NCBI GenBank assembly: GCA_035411425.1
Contig: DAONSX010000041.1
Location: 1-22,364, forward strand
Source: TTA-H9 sp002071415
GTDB taxonomy: Bacteria > Bacteroidota > Bacteroidia > Bacteroidales > TTA-H9
DNA: 22,364 nucleotides
Direction: 5' to 3'
Part shown: piece by piece, positions 8,654 through 16,562 of the stretch
How the letters are laid out: every line of letters starts with the position of its first letter
Position numbering within the stretch: the first letter of the stretch is position 1
Program-made: the position numbers and the translations under genes
Notes under the pieces: generated by a model
Database searches by the model: none
Told to the model about the DNA's origin: nothing
Seen by the model: only the letters and a program-made list of their open reading frames with translations

Positions 8654-10045
8654 ATGAAGCGGATCGTGCTTTTCATAGCTTGTCTGTCACTTTCAGGATA
8701 TTGCATTCATGCACAATCGGTTACTCATAAATGGATAGTTGATACCATCCTTATCGAAGGAAATCATATCACCAAAGCGTCGGTAATAAAACGTGAAATC
8801 GTAGTTAAACCAGGCGATAGTGTGGCTGAAACTCATATTCCTCTTATTCTGGAAAGAAGCAGAGATAATTTACGCAACATTTCTCTTTTTAATTTTGTCG
8901 ATATTGACACTATGAATTTGGGCATTAATCACTTCGCCCTGAAAGTATCGGTTGTCGAAAGATGGTATGTATGGCCTTATCCTATCTTCGAAATCGCCGA
9001 CCGTAACTTCAACACATGGTGGAGAGCCAGAAATTTCGACAGGTTGAATTATGGTATCAAAATCTTATGGGATAATTTTAGAGGAAGCAATCAGACTCTT
9101 TCTATCTGTACCCGATTGGGATACGACCATAAAATTACATTCGAATATATAGTTCCATTTATTGATAAAAAGCGAAGACTTGGGTTATCGTTTGGATTCT
9201 CTACAGGAGGCATACACGAAGCCGCAGCCCTTACAAACTTGAATAATGAGGTCGACTTCATCAAAACCGACGAAAGATATATCAAAACCGATCATCAGGC
9301 ATTTGTAGCATTCACTTATAGAAGAAATTTCAACATTTCGCATAGACTGGAAGCCTCATATAATCATTACCATGCCGAAGATACTCTCGTAAAATTCAAT
9401 CCCATGTATGGACCATGCAATGTTAGCTATCTTTCGGTATCTTACCTGTTCAAGGCCGATTATCGCGATTACAAGCACTATCCTCTCAAAGGATGGTATA
9501 TGGATTTGGAAGTCGATAAGTACGGTCTGGGAATCCTCGACGATGGAAATATAGATTTATGGAAGTTTTCTGCCAATTATAGAATCTTTTCGCCGATTTC
9601 CAACAAATTATATTTGGCTTTTGGCTTGTATTCGAGCTTTCAACCCGACATATTGCCCCCTTACCCTTTGAATGCAGGTTTAGGTTATGGACGATATTTT
9701 GTAAGAGGATACGAATATTATGTAATCGAAGGCTATTGGCAGTCTCTGGCAAAAACCACCTTGAAATACACACTCATACCTCAAAAGATTACTCGATTGC
9801 ATGGAATCAAATCCGAAAAATTTTCGAAGTTGCATTATGCATTTTACTTGAATCTATTCAGCGACCTGGGGTATTCCAAACCATGGTCAGAACTTACACC
9901 TACTCGACTTAATAATCAATTGCTTTACAGTATAGGGATAGGACTCGATTTTGTAACCTATTACGACAAGGTGCTTCGGCTGGAATGCACCTTGAATCAC
10001 AAAGGAGAAACCGGAATTTACCTCCATTTTATGGCAGCTATTTAA
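8654..10045 (+). CDS. Short Omp85-superfamily outer-membrane protein with one POTRA domain
   Basis: This 463-aa protein has a clear signal peptide (MKRIVLFIACLSLSGYCIHA, then QSVTHK). A single POTRA-like domain occupies about residues 28-103 (WIVDTILIEGNHITKASVI ... SLFNFVDI ... KVSVVERW). The conserved-looking linker WYVWPYPIFEIADRNFNTWW leads into a beta-barrel of about 350 residues. The hallmark Omp85 loop-6 motif is present as V-R351-G352-Y353, and the protein ends in alternating hydrophobic strands. It is much shorter than BamA (879 aa, five POTRAs) encoded 3.8 kb downstream, so it is a paralogous Omp85 protein rather than a fragment. Its start lies 7 bases after the CBS gene, and it closes the rsgA operon. 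It could insert or translocate a particular substrate across the outer membrane; the substrate is not evident. Confidence 0.82.
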   Translation: MKRIVLFIACLSLSGYCIHAQSVTHKWIVDTILIEGNHITKASVIKREIVVKPGDSVAETHIPLILERSRDNLRNISLFNFVDIDTMNLGINHFALKVSVVERWYVWPYPIFEIADRNFNTWWRARNFDRLNYGIKILWDNFRGSNQTLSICTRLGYDHKITFEYIVPFIDKKRRLGLSFGFSTGGIHEAAALTNLNNEVDFIKTDERYIKTDHQAFVAFTYRRNFNISHRLEASYNHYHAEDTLVKFNPMYGPCNVSYLSVSYLFKADYRDYKHYPLKGWYMDLEVDKYGLGILDDGNIDLWKFSANYRIFSPISNKLYLAFGLYSSFQPDILPPYPLNAGLGYGRYFVRGYEYYVIEGYWQSLAKTTLKYTLIPQKITRLHGIKSEKFSKLHYAFYLNLFSDLGYSKPWSELTPTRLNNQLLYSIGIGLDFVTYYDKVLRLECTLNHKGETGIYLHFMAAI

Positions 10046-10295
10046 AGAAATTTCAATGATATAATGAACTGTATGTCCTTAGTATGTTTAAAAATCATCT
10101 ATACGAATTTCTCACCAAAACAAAAACCAATATTTCAAATCAATTCCATAAAAGCCTTCAAACAACCATTGACAAAAAATGCACTACGGAAGACGCTGGA
10201 GAAAGTTTATTGAATAATCGGACCATTCAAAAGAAATACTTGTTACCTTAGAGGAAAAATCAATTAATGGTAGAATTAACAATTTTTGTTTTTTT
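10046..10295. other. 250-base spacer with two overlapping small open frames
   Basis: The spacer follows the small Omp85 gene. Two frames on the plus strand are open here: 10084-10251 (55 codons) and 10064-10213 (49 codons). Because they overlap in different frames and neither has a Shine-Dalgarno sequence, at most one could be real. The stretch before the next gene (10262-10295) is T-rich. No clear terminator or perfect promoter box is seen. Confidence 0.35.
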
Positions 10296-10847
10296 ATGGC
10301 ATTCATACTCTCAGTAAATGGAATAAGCCCTGTGATAGGCAAGAATGTTTTTTTGGCTCCTAATGCCACTATTGCAGGCGATGTAGTAATAGGAGACTGT
10401 TGCACTGTATGGTTCAATGCCGTGGTAAGAGGCGATGTTCATAGCATTCGAATCGGCAATAACGTGAATATACAGGATGGAGCCATTATTCATTGCACTT
10501 ATAAAAAATCACCCGTCAATATCGGGAATAATGTATCTATTGCTCACGGAGCTATTGTTCATGGCTGTACGATTCACGACAATGTCCTGATTGGGATGGG
10601 AGCCATAGTGATGGATGATGCGATCATTGAAAGCAACAGCATAGTTGCTGCCGGAGCTGTGATTTCGAAAAATGCCATCGTAAAATCAGGGACGGTGTGG
10701 GGCGGTGTGCCTGCCCGCCAGATCAAGGAAATAGATACTGAATTGCTCGAGGGCGATGTATTGCGAATCGCCAATGCCTATAATATGTATGCGAGTTGGT
10801 ATGCCGAAAATTGGGAAACCGACGGGAAACCTCGAAATCGTATTTGA
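10296..10847 (+). CDS. Gamma-carbonic-anhydrase-like hexapeptide-repeat protein
   Basis: This is a 183-aa left-handed beta-helix protein of the gamma-carbonic anhydrase / PaaY / YrdA group. Repeated hexapeptide rungs (IAGDVVIG, VNIGNNVSIAHG, VLIGMGAIV, SIVAAGAVI) run through about residue 140, followed by a C-terminal helix. The zinc ligands expected from the archaeal prototype Cam are all in register: H66, H84 and H89. So are R45 and D47 of the RGD turn and N58 and Q60 (prototype R59, D61, N73, Q75, H81, H117, H122). The short acidic loop of Cam is absent, as in CamH/YrdA-like proteins, so carbonic anhydrase activity is plausible but not assured; CoA-thioester-linked roles are known in relatives. 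It is presumably cytoplasmic and appears to be a single-gene unit. Confidence 0.88.
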   Translation: MAFILSVNGISPVIGKNVFLAPNATIAGDVVIGDCCTVWFNAVVRGDVHSIRIGNNVNIQDGAIIHCTYKKSPVNIGNNVSIAHGAIVHGCTIHDNVLIGMGAIVMDDAIIESNSIVAAGAVISKNAIVKSGTVWGGVPARQIKEIDTELLEGDVLRIANAYNMYASWYAENWETDGKPRNRI

Positions 10848-10861
10848 AATTTTTAGATAGC

Positions 10862-10879
10862 CAACAGAGGGTCCTGTTG
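10862..10879 (+). terminator. Possible weak hairpin after the gamma-CA gene
   Basis: CAACAG and CTGTTG form a perfect six-base-pair stem with a six-base loop, 15 bases after the stop codon. No T-tract follows, so it is at best a weak or factor-assisted terminator or a 3'-end stabiliser. Confidence 0.25.
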
Positions 10880-11095
10880 AGGAATTTGCATCCATAAGTT
10901 TCATCGCTAAAGAACGAGCTTATGTACTTATGTAATGGCGACAGCCTTTTTACGGGTCATATTTATAATACTTTCTTCAGTTTACTATTATTTCACGAAA
11001 TAGGTAATCAGGCAGGATTGGTTCTATAAGTCAGAAAATTCTCTGCACGACATTGATTTTGAGCTCTGCCTGAAGTTATCGGGAAAAATAAACAT

Positions 11096-11103
11096 TATAT
11101 TTG
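11096..11103 (+). promoter_or_regulatory. Bacteroidota-type -7 box before nadK
   Basis: TATATTTG matches TAnnTTTG perfectly. Its end is 32 bases upstream of the nadK ATG, implying a short 5' leader of about 25 bases. A convincing -33 TTTG at the usual spacing is not visible. The rest of the 10848-11135 spacer has no gene I can support. Confidence 0.5.
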
Positions 11104-11135
11104 CAGCCTAAGGTTAAGGGCGAAATATAAAGAAG

Positions 11136-12005
11136 ATGAAAATTGCACTCTTTGGAAAGAACATCATTGAAAATCATCATTCATTTCTGGAGAAATTACT
11201 CCAGCGGTTACATGATTTAGATTGTCATATTCTGATTTATGAACAATGGAAGAGTCCGATCGAAACCATCAGAAAATCAGGAATACCTTATGATACTTTT
11301 GCCACTTATCACGACTTACGATCGGCCGATTATCTGCTTTCGATAGGAGGAGATGGCACTTTGCTCGACACTTTACCTTTGGTGCACAACACTGGTATTC
11401 CAGTTTTAGGAATAAATATCGGGAGATTAGGATTCCTTTCGGCCGTTTCCCGCGATGAAATAGAAACCGTTCTTGATTGCATCATCAATAAAAAGATTAT
11501 GCTCGAACCACGAACCCTTCTCGAGATAAAATCCGATGACTACGATGGATACAAATTTGCTTTGAATGAAATTAGCATTCTCAAACAGCTTCCGGCTTCC
11601 ATGCTTTCAATCAAGACTTTTATCGACGGAGAATTTTTAAATACATACTGGGCCGACGGTTTGATAGTGGCTACACCGACCGGTTCTACAGCCTATTCGT
11701 TGAGTTGCGGAGGCCCCATACTAATGCCGAGTTCCGAAAATTTTGTCATTACGCCTGTAGCCAATCATAATCTTACGGTACGGCCTGTGGTCGTTCCTGA
11801 TAGCAGTAAAATTGATATAGAAGTGGATAAAAAAGCCGGTAAATTTTTACTTGGGCTCGATTCGCGTATCACCTCCTTTTCTGCTGGGGGAAAAATTATT
11901 TTAAAGTGTGCCGATTTTAAACTGAATCTGGGACGCCTTCCCGATCGGAATTTCTGTACCACGCTACGAGCCAAGCTTACCTGGGGACACGACATCAGAA
12001 ATTGA
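11136..12005 (+). CDS. nadK: NAD kinase
   Basis: NadK phosphorylates NAD+ to NADP+ using ATP or polyphosphate and is the only route to NADP in most bacteria. It is a cytoplasmic enzyme. The protein is 289 aa, a normal length. The diagnostic GGDGT motif is at residues 71-75 (SIGGDGTLLD) and the NE motif at 144-145 (ALNEISILK). The glycine-rich second motif follows at 175-194 (TPTGSTAYSLSCGGP), then a conserved tail with PVVVPDSSKI. The ATG follows AAAGAAG, a weak purine-rich ribosome site. It opens a plus-strand run of envelope genes. In many Bacteroidota a CBS-domain gene lies immediately before nadK. Here that gene is 2.5 kb upstream, with a small Omp85 gene and a gamma-CA gene in between. 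Confidence 0.96.
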   Translation: MKIALFGKNIIENHHSFLEKLLQRLHDLDCHILIYEQWKSPIETIRKSGIPYDTFATYHDLRSADYLLSIGGDGTLLDTLPLVHNTGIPVLGINIGRLGFLSAVSRDEIETVLDCIINKKIMLEPRTLLEIKSDDYDGYKFALNEISILKQLPASMLSIKTFIDGEFLNTYWADGLIVATPTGSTAYSLSCGGPILMPSSENFVITPVANHNLTVRPVVVPDSSKIDIEVDKKAGKFLLGLDSRITSFSAGGKIILKCADFKLNLGRLPDRNFCTTLRAKLTWGHDIRN

Positions 12006-12093
12006 GCATTTGCCGTGTGCAATTTCCAGAAAAATTTACGTTATCTCTTTGTCTAATGAAGAATACCGCTTCTGGAAGAAGAGCATTGATGCA

Positions 12094-12924
12094 ATGTACC
12101 TGGTGAAACGCAATTTTATTACTTTATTGCTACTATGGATGGTAGTAGGCACGAATGCACAATATCTCGAAAGTGGGATTACTGCGGGAGGTTCTCTCTA
12201 TACGGGTGATCTGAACCCTTCGCCGGCTCTCTCGCTCACTCAACCTGCTGCAGGTATTCTTTTACGATATAACTTTACTACTCGCTGGGTATGGAAAAAT
12301 AGTCTGCTCTTCGGCAAACTCAAAGGTGACGATACAAAGGGAGAAAACCTCTGGGGACGAAACCTGCAATTCGAAAGCAATCTCACAGAATTAAGCTCAC
12401 AAATTGAATTCAACTTCCTAAATTATTTCACCGGGAGTCATCGCGAAAATTTTTCTCCTTATCTTTTTGCCGGCTTATCGCTCTTTATGTTCAATCCCAA
12501 AGCACCTTTCGAAGGGAACTGGACAGAACTTCAACCTTTGAATACCGAAGGACAGGACACTAAGGCCTTCCCTGATCGAAAACCCTATTCAAAAATCAGC
12601 ATGGCAATGCCCTTTGGTTTAGGAATAAAATACGGAATAGGGAAAAGATTATGCATAGGACTTGAAACGGGTTACCGGAAAACGCTTACCGATTATATCG
12701 ATGATGTTTCAACGACTTATTATCTCGAAGGAGACAAGATCGATGCTACCATCCCCGAAGAAATACTTTCCGACCCCTTGCGTAATCATTCACCGGGTAT
12801 GCAAAGAGGCAACTCGCGCAACAAGGATTGGTATGCTTATGGAGGGATTTTTATCACTTACAAGTTTAATCTATACAAAGCACCACCCTGCAATGATTTT
12901 AAAAACATTCAGAGGTTTGAATGA
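12094..12924 (+). CDS. DUF6089-like outer-membrane beta-barrel protein
   Basis: This is a 276-aa secreted protein with a signal peptide (MYLVKRNFITLLLLWMVVG, cut likely after TNA before QYLESG). The mature part is rich in short amphipathic strands, with GGSLYTGDLNP near the N-terminus and YLFAGLSLFMFNP in the middle. It ends in ETGYRKTLTDYIDDVSTTYY and a final strand GGIFITYKFNLY. This matches the porin-family proteins (DUF6089) that Bacteroidota usually encode next to uppS and bamA; it probably forms a small eight-strand-type barrel. The frame can be extended to a TTG at 12010, but those 28 residues would bury the signal peptide, so the ATG at 12094 is preferred. Function is unknown. Co-location with the BAM genes suggests an envelope role, as an inference only. 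Confidence 0.75.
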   Translation: MYLVKRNFITLLLLWMVVGTNAQYLESGITAGGSLYTGDLNPSPALSLTQPAAGILLRYNFTTRWVWKNSLLFGKLKGDDTKGENLWGRNLQFESNLTELSSQIEFNFLNYFTGSHRENFSPYLFAGLSLFMFNPKAPFEGNWTELQPLNTEGQDTKAFPDRKPYSKISMAMPFGLGIKYGIGKRLCIGLETGYRKTLTDYIDDVSTTYYLEGDKIDATIPEEILSDPLRNHSPGMQRGNSRNKDWYAYGGIFITYKFNLYKAPPCNDFKNIQRFE

Positions 12925-13000
12925 ACATCTATGATTTATGAAATCAGAAGCTAAATAATAGTATAGATCGTTATTACCTTCTTCGATAAATTGATTATTG

Positions 13001-13008
13001 TAAATTTG
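13001..13008 (+). promoter_or_regulatory. Bacteroidota-type -7 box before uppS
   Basis: TAAATTTG matches TAnnTTTG perfectly, 48 bases before the uppS ATG. The -33 region is T-rich (about 12971-12984) but lacks a clean TTTG. It could drive uppS-bamA as a unit, since only 43 bases separate those two genes. Confidence 0.5.
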
Positions 13009-13056
13009 CCAAAAATTCATATTCAACCCTTGATGAAGGGAAAAATGCCTTAAGGA

Positions 13057-13821
13057 ATGTCAGAAACATCCAGATTACAGGAAATCAAAGCTTCACTCGA
13101 CATGGGAAAGCTTCCTCGACACATTGCCATTATTATGGATGGGAATGGACGCTGGGCGAGGCAAAGAGGCATGGACCGCGTGATGGGGCATCAGCATGCT
13201 ATTACTGCCGTTAGAGAAACCGCTGAAGCAGCCGCCGAATTGGGCATACGTTATCTAACTCTTTATACTTTTTCCACCGAAAACTGGAAAAGGCCTCAAT
13301 GTGAAATAGATGCAATTATGAGTTTACTGGTTGAAACCATTCATAATGAAACCGATACCCTCACAAAAAATAACATCCGACTCAGAGCCATTGGAGATCT
13401 TGACCAATTGGAAAAATCGACCCGTCAAGCTTTGGAAAATGCCATCGAAATTACTTCTTCTTTTACACGAATGGATTTGGTACTCGCCATCAGCTATAGT
13501 GCAAGATGGGAAATTACTGAAATGGTGAAGAAAATTGCCCGTGAAGTAGAAAATGGCACTTTACTTCCCAGCCAAATTACTCAGGAAATTATATCGGCAT
13601 ACTTGAATGCGCCTTTCCTTCCCGACCCCGAACTCTTAATTCGTACCAGCGGCGAATATCGCATCAGCAATTTCCTCCTTTGGCAAATTGCTTACACCGA
13701 ACTCTATTTTACACCTGTTCTTTGGCCCGATTTTCGTAAAGAAGACCTTTTTTTGGCCATAGCCGATTATCAACGCCGTGAACGCCGCTTCGGCAAAATA
13801 AGCGAACAATTGTCGTCATGA
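13057..13821 (+). CDS. uppS: Isoprenyl transferase (undecaprenyl diphosphate synthase)
   Basis: UppS is a cis-prenyltransferase that condenses isopentenyl diphosphate units on farnesyl diphosphate. The product is undecaprenyl diphosphate, the lipid carrier for peptidoglycan and surface polysaccharide. The protein is 254 aa. It opens with HIAIIMDGNGRWARQRG (catalytic Asp D28). GH.....VRE.... and YLTLYTFSTENWKRP follow at about 66-80. The C-terminal signature is RTSGEYRISNFLLWQ at 196-210, with diphosphate-binding R196 and R202, followed by AYTELYF with the conserved Glu E215. ISYSARWEI replaces the NYGGR-type motif of proteobacterial enzymes, as is common in this phylum. A weak AAGGA directly precedes the ATG. 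The bamA start follows 43 bases after the stop. Confidence 0.96.
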   Translation: MSETSRLQEIKASLDMGKLPRHIAIIMDGNGRWARQRGMDRVMGHQHAITAVRETAEAAAELGIRYLTLYTFSTENWKRPQCEIDAIMSLLVETIHNETDTLTKNNIRLRAIGDLDQLEKSTRQALENAIEITSSFTRMDLVLAISYSARWEITEMVKKIAREVENGTLLPSQITQEIISAYLNAPFLPDPELLIRTSGEYRISNFLLWQIAYTELYFTPVLWPDFRKEDLFLAIADYQRRERRFGKISEQLSS

Positions 13822-13864
13822 CCAAAGTAAAATTCTTACTCCATTAATCGGAAAAATATTCTCC

Positions 13865-16504
13865 ATGAAGTCCAACAGATTCATTCTGCCTATTGCTTTT
13901 ACCCTGTTTATCTATTTCGTCCCATTTTATGTTCAAGCACAAATTACAATAGGTTCTCCTCAAGTATCCATCGATTACGACAATCCCAAAGAATACGAGA
14001 TAGGAGGAATTACAATAACCGGTGTGCAGTATCTCGATGCATCCGTGTTAACTATGCTTACCGGCTTGAAGATAGGCGACAGGATAAAAGTGCCCGGAGA
14101 AGAAATTACCTTGGCGATACAAAAATTATGGAGACAAGGATTGTTCGATAATGTCAGAATAATTGCACAACGCATCGAAGATAACCTCATCTTCCTCGAA
14201 ATTCAACTCGTTGAACGACCCCGATTGAGCAAATTCACATTTATCGGAATCAAGAAAGGCGAAGCCGACGATCTGCGCGATAAGCTAAAACTCGCCTCAG
14301 GTGAAGTTGTTACCCGCAGCAGCCTCGTCAGAGCCGAAGAAACTATTAAAAAATATTTTACCGATAAAGGATTTTTGAATGTTCAGGTTGATATCCAAGA
14401 AATTAGAGATACCACAAAACTCAATAATGTCATTCTGAAATTTACTATCGATAAAAAACAAAAGGTTAAAATCAACGAAATTATCATTCATGGAAACCAA
14501 CAGGTTAAAACCTCCACCATTAAAAATGCCTTGAAAGAAACCAAGGAAAAAAGCGCGTTCCGCCCTTTGGGAGGCCTCGACCAGCTCGTATGGAATACCG
14601 TAAAAAACGCCGCCAAGCTCGATATGGCAGGCCTTACTGATAATTTTATCGATTACTACTACACCAATCTGAAATTAAGAATATTTAAGTCGTCAAAATT
14701 TATTCGCGAAGATTTTGAAACCGACAAGGAAAATATCATAAAGAAATACAATGAACTTGGCTATAGAGACGCCGAAATCGTGAAAGATTCCATCTATTTT
14801 GTAGACAACAATAATCTGAATATCGAGCTATGGATCAATGAAGGCCATAAATATTACTTCCGCAATATTACCTGGGTGGGTAATACCAAATATTCCTCTG
14901 ATGTATTGAATGCTTACCTGAAAATTAGAAAGGGTGATGTTTATAACCAGCAAATGCTGCAAACCAACCTTTCTTATAATCCTAATGGATTCGACGTGAG
15001 CTCGTTATATCTCGATGATGGTTACCTGTTTTTTAATATTCAGCCAGTAGAAGTGAATGTAGAAAACGATTCCATCGACCTTGAGATCAGGATATATGAA
15101 GGCAAGCAAGCCACATTGAACAGGGTAACCGTGAAAGGTAACGATAGAACCAGCGATCATGTCATTATCCGTGAACTCTATACCAAACCTGGTCAGCTAT
15201 TTAGTCGTAACGATATCATTCGTACACAACGTGAATTAGCTCAATTGCGCTATTTCAATCCTGAAAAACTGGGCGTGGACTACACTCCTAATCCCGAGGA
15301 TGGAACAGTTGACCTGGAATATACCGTAGAGGAAACATCGAGCGATCAGATCGAACTTTCTGCTGGCTGGGGTTATGGCCGATTGGTTGGAACACTCGGT
15401 TTGTCGTTCAATAACTTTTCCATGAGGAGAATTTTCGATAAGAATGCATGGAAACCAATACCATCAGGAGATGGACAAAAACTCAGTCTCCGATTTCAAA
15501 CCTATGGCGTTGGATATACCAGCTATTCTGCTTCATTTACTGAACCCTGGCTAGGAGGGAAAAAACCTAATGCCTTTACCGTTTCCTATTATCACTCCAA
15601 ATATACCAATGGTCTCAAAAGTAGCGACACGCTTTATGCCTCCTTTATTATAGATGGACTTGGCTTTAGTTTGGGTAAACGACTCGAATGGCCCGACGAT
15701 TATTTTCAGATTTATCACTCCATCAATCTGCAACGTTACAGATTAATAAACTACCCCAATATTTTTACTTTTGGAACCGGCAATGGCGAATATAATAATT
15801 TTAGCTATACCATTTCGTTCGGAAGAAGTAGCGATGATTCTCCCATATTCCCGCGACGAGGTTCGACCGTAAACCTCAGCCTCGAACTCACTCCTCCATA
15901 TAGCCTCTTTAGCAATAAGGACTATAGCAGTATGAGCGCCGAGGAAAAATATAAATGGATTGAATATCATAAATGGAAATTCTATGGTAACTGGTACTCT
16001 CAACTGGTAGGCAACCTGGTATTGGCAACGAAATACCGCTTTGGATTTCTCGGCTATTTTAACAAAGAAATAGGCGTTACTCCTTTCGAAAGATTCTATG
16101 TTGGTGGAGATGGGCTCTCAGGATATGGCAGTTTGGATGGACGAGAAATCATTGCTCTGAGGGGTTATTCCAACGAAAGCATTACTCCTGAATATTTCGA
16201 AAACAACGGGGTAGGAGGCACGATTTTCAGCCGCTATGTTTTCGAGTTGCGTTTTCCCTTATCGCTCAACCCCAACTCAACCATCTATGCCCTTGCTTTT
16301 ATGGAAGGAGGCAATACATGGAATAAATTCACCAGCTTCAATCCTTTCAAGGTTTACCGAAGTGCTGGTCTTGGATTGAGGATATTTCTGCCTATGTTTG
16401 GCGTTCTTGGACTCGACTATGGGTACGGATTCGACGAGGTACCCGGAATCCCCAGCGCAAATGGAGGTCAATTCCATTTCTCCATCAATCAGTCCATTGA
16501 TTAA
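13865..16504 (+). CDS. bamA: Outer-membrane protein assembly factor BamA
   Basis: BamA is the essential core of the BAM complex; it folds and inserts beta-barrel proteins into the outer membrane. It is 879 aa, somewhat longer than the E. coli protein, as is usual for Bacteroidota. A signal peptide is cut after about residue 25 (FYVQA, then QITIG). Five POTRA domains can be followed: about 45-118, 119-198, 200-328 (with an insertion around 222-280), 329-414 and 415-492. The 16-strand barrel begins at about residue 495 (DQIELSAGWGYG). The loop-6 lock motif is R766-G767-Y768 in REIIALRGYSNES, and the last strand is GQFHFSINQSID. It lies between uppS and two skp genes. Other BAM lipoproteins are not in the window. 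Confidence 0.96.
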   Translation: MKSNRFILPIAFTLFIYFVPFYVQAQITIGSPQVSIDYDNPKEYEIGGITITGVQYLDASVLTMLTGLKIGDRIKVPGEEITLAIQKLWRQGLFDNVRIIAQRIEDNLIFLEIQLVERPRLSKFTFIGIKKGEADDLRDKLKLASGEVVTRSSLVRAEETIKKYFTDKGFLNVQVDIQEIRDTTKLNNVILKFTIDKKQKVKINEIIIHGNQQVKTSTIKNALKETKEKSAFRPLGGLDQLVWNTVKNAAKLDMAGLTDNFIDYYYTNLKLRIFKSSKFIREDFETDKENIIKKYNELGYRDAEIVKDSIYFVDNNNLNIELWINEGHKYYFRNITWVGNTKYSSDVLNAYLKIRKGDVYNQQMLQTNLSYNPNGFDVSSLYLDDGYLFFNIQPVEVNVENDSIDLEIRIYEGKQATLNRVTVKGNDRTSDHVIIRELYTKPGQLFSRNDIIRTQRELAQLRYFNPEKLGVDYTPNPEDGTVDLEYTVEETSSDQIELSAGWGYGRLVGTLGLSFNNFSMRRIFDKNAWKPIPSGDGQKLSLRFQTYGVGYTSYSASFTEPWLGGKKPNAFTVSYYHSKYTNGLKSSDTLYASFIIDGLGFSLGKRLEWPDDYFQIYHSINLQRYRLINYPNIFTFGTGNGEYNNFSYTISFGRSSDDSPIFPRRGSTVNLSLELTPPYSLFSNKDYSSMSAEEKYKWIEYHKWKFYGNWYSQLVGNLVLATKYRFGFLGYFNKEIGVTPFERFYVGGDGLSGYGSLDGREIIALRGYSNESITPEYFENNGVGGTIFSRYVFELRFPLSLNPNSTIYALAFMEGGNTWNKFTSFNPFKVYRSAGLGLRIFLPMFGVLGLDYGYGFDEVPGIPSANGGQFHFSINQSID

Positions 16505-16550
16505 TGAATATAAGGCATAAAATTTGTAAATTCGTTTCAAAATTCAAATC

Positions 16551-16558
16551 AAAGGAGG
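16551..16558 (+). promoter_or_regulatory. Consensus Shine-Dalgarno of the first skp/ompH gene
   Basis: AAAGGAGG lies four bases before the ATG at 16563, a full anti-16S complement. It fixes the start of the first OmpH gene. Only one other gene in the window (the PrsW-like gene) has a site this good, suggesting unusually high or specially controlled translation. Confidence 0.75.
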
Positions 16559-16562
16559 AATT

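Noticed and set aside
10922..11029. Small frames in the gap before nadK: 35 codons at 10922 and a hydrophobic 22-codon peptide at 10934
   Set aside because: They overlap in different frames and have no ribosome site. The 22-codon peptide resembles a membrane toxin only in hydrophobicity, and I see no antisense-RNA arrangement.
12010..12093. TTG start extending the DUF6089-like protein by 28 residues
   Set aside because: The extension buries the signal peptide and lacks conserved character; the ATG at 12094 is better.
12931..12945. TGATTT-ATG-AAATCA inverted repeat after the DUF6089-like gene
   Set aside because: A three-base loop with an A/T-rich stem and no T-tract is not a convincing terminator or operator.
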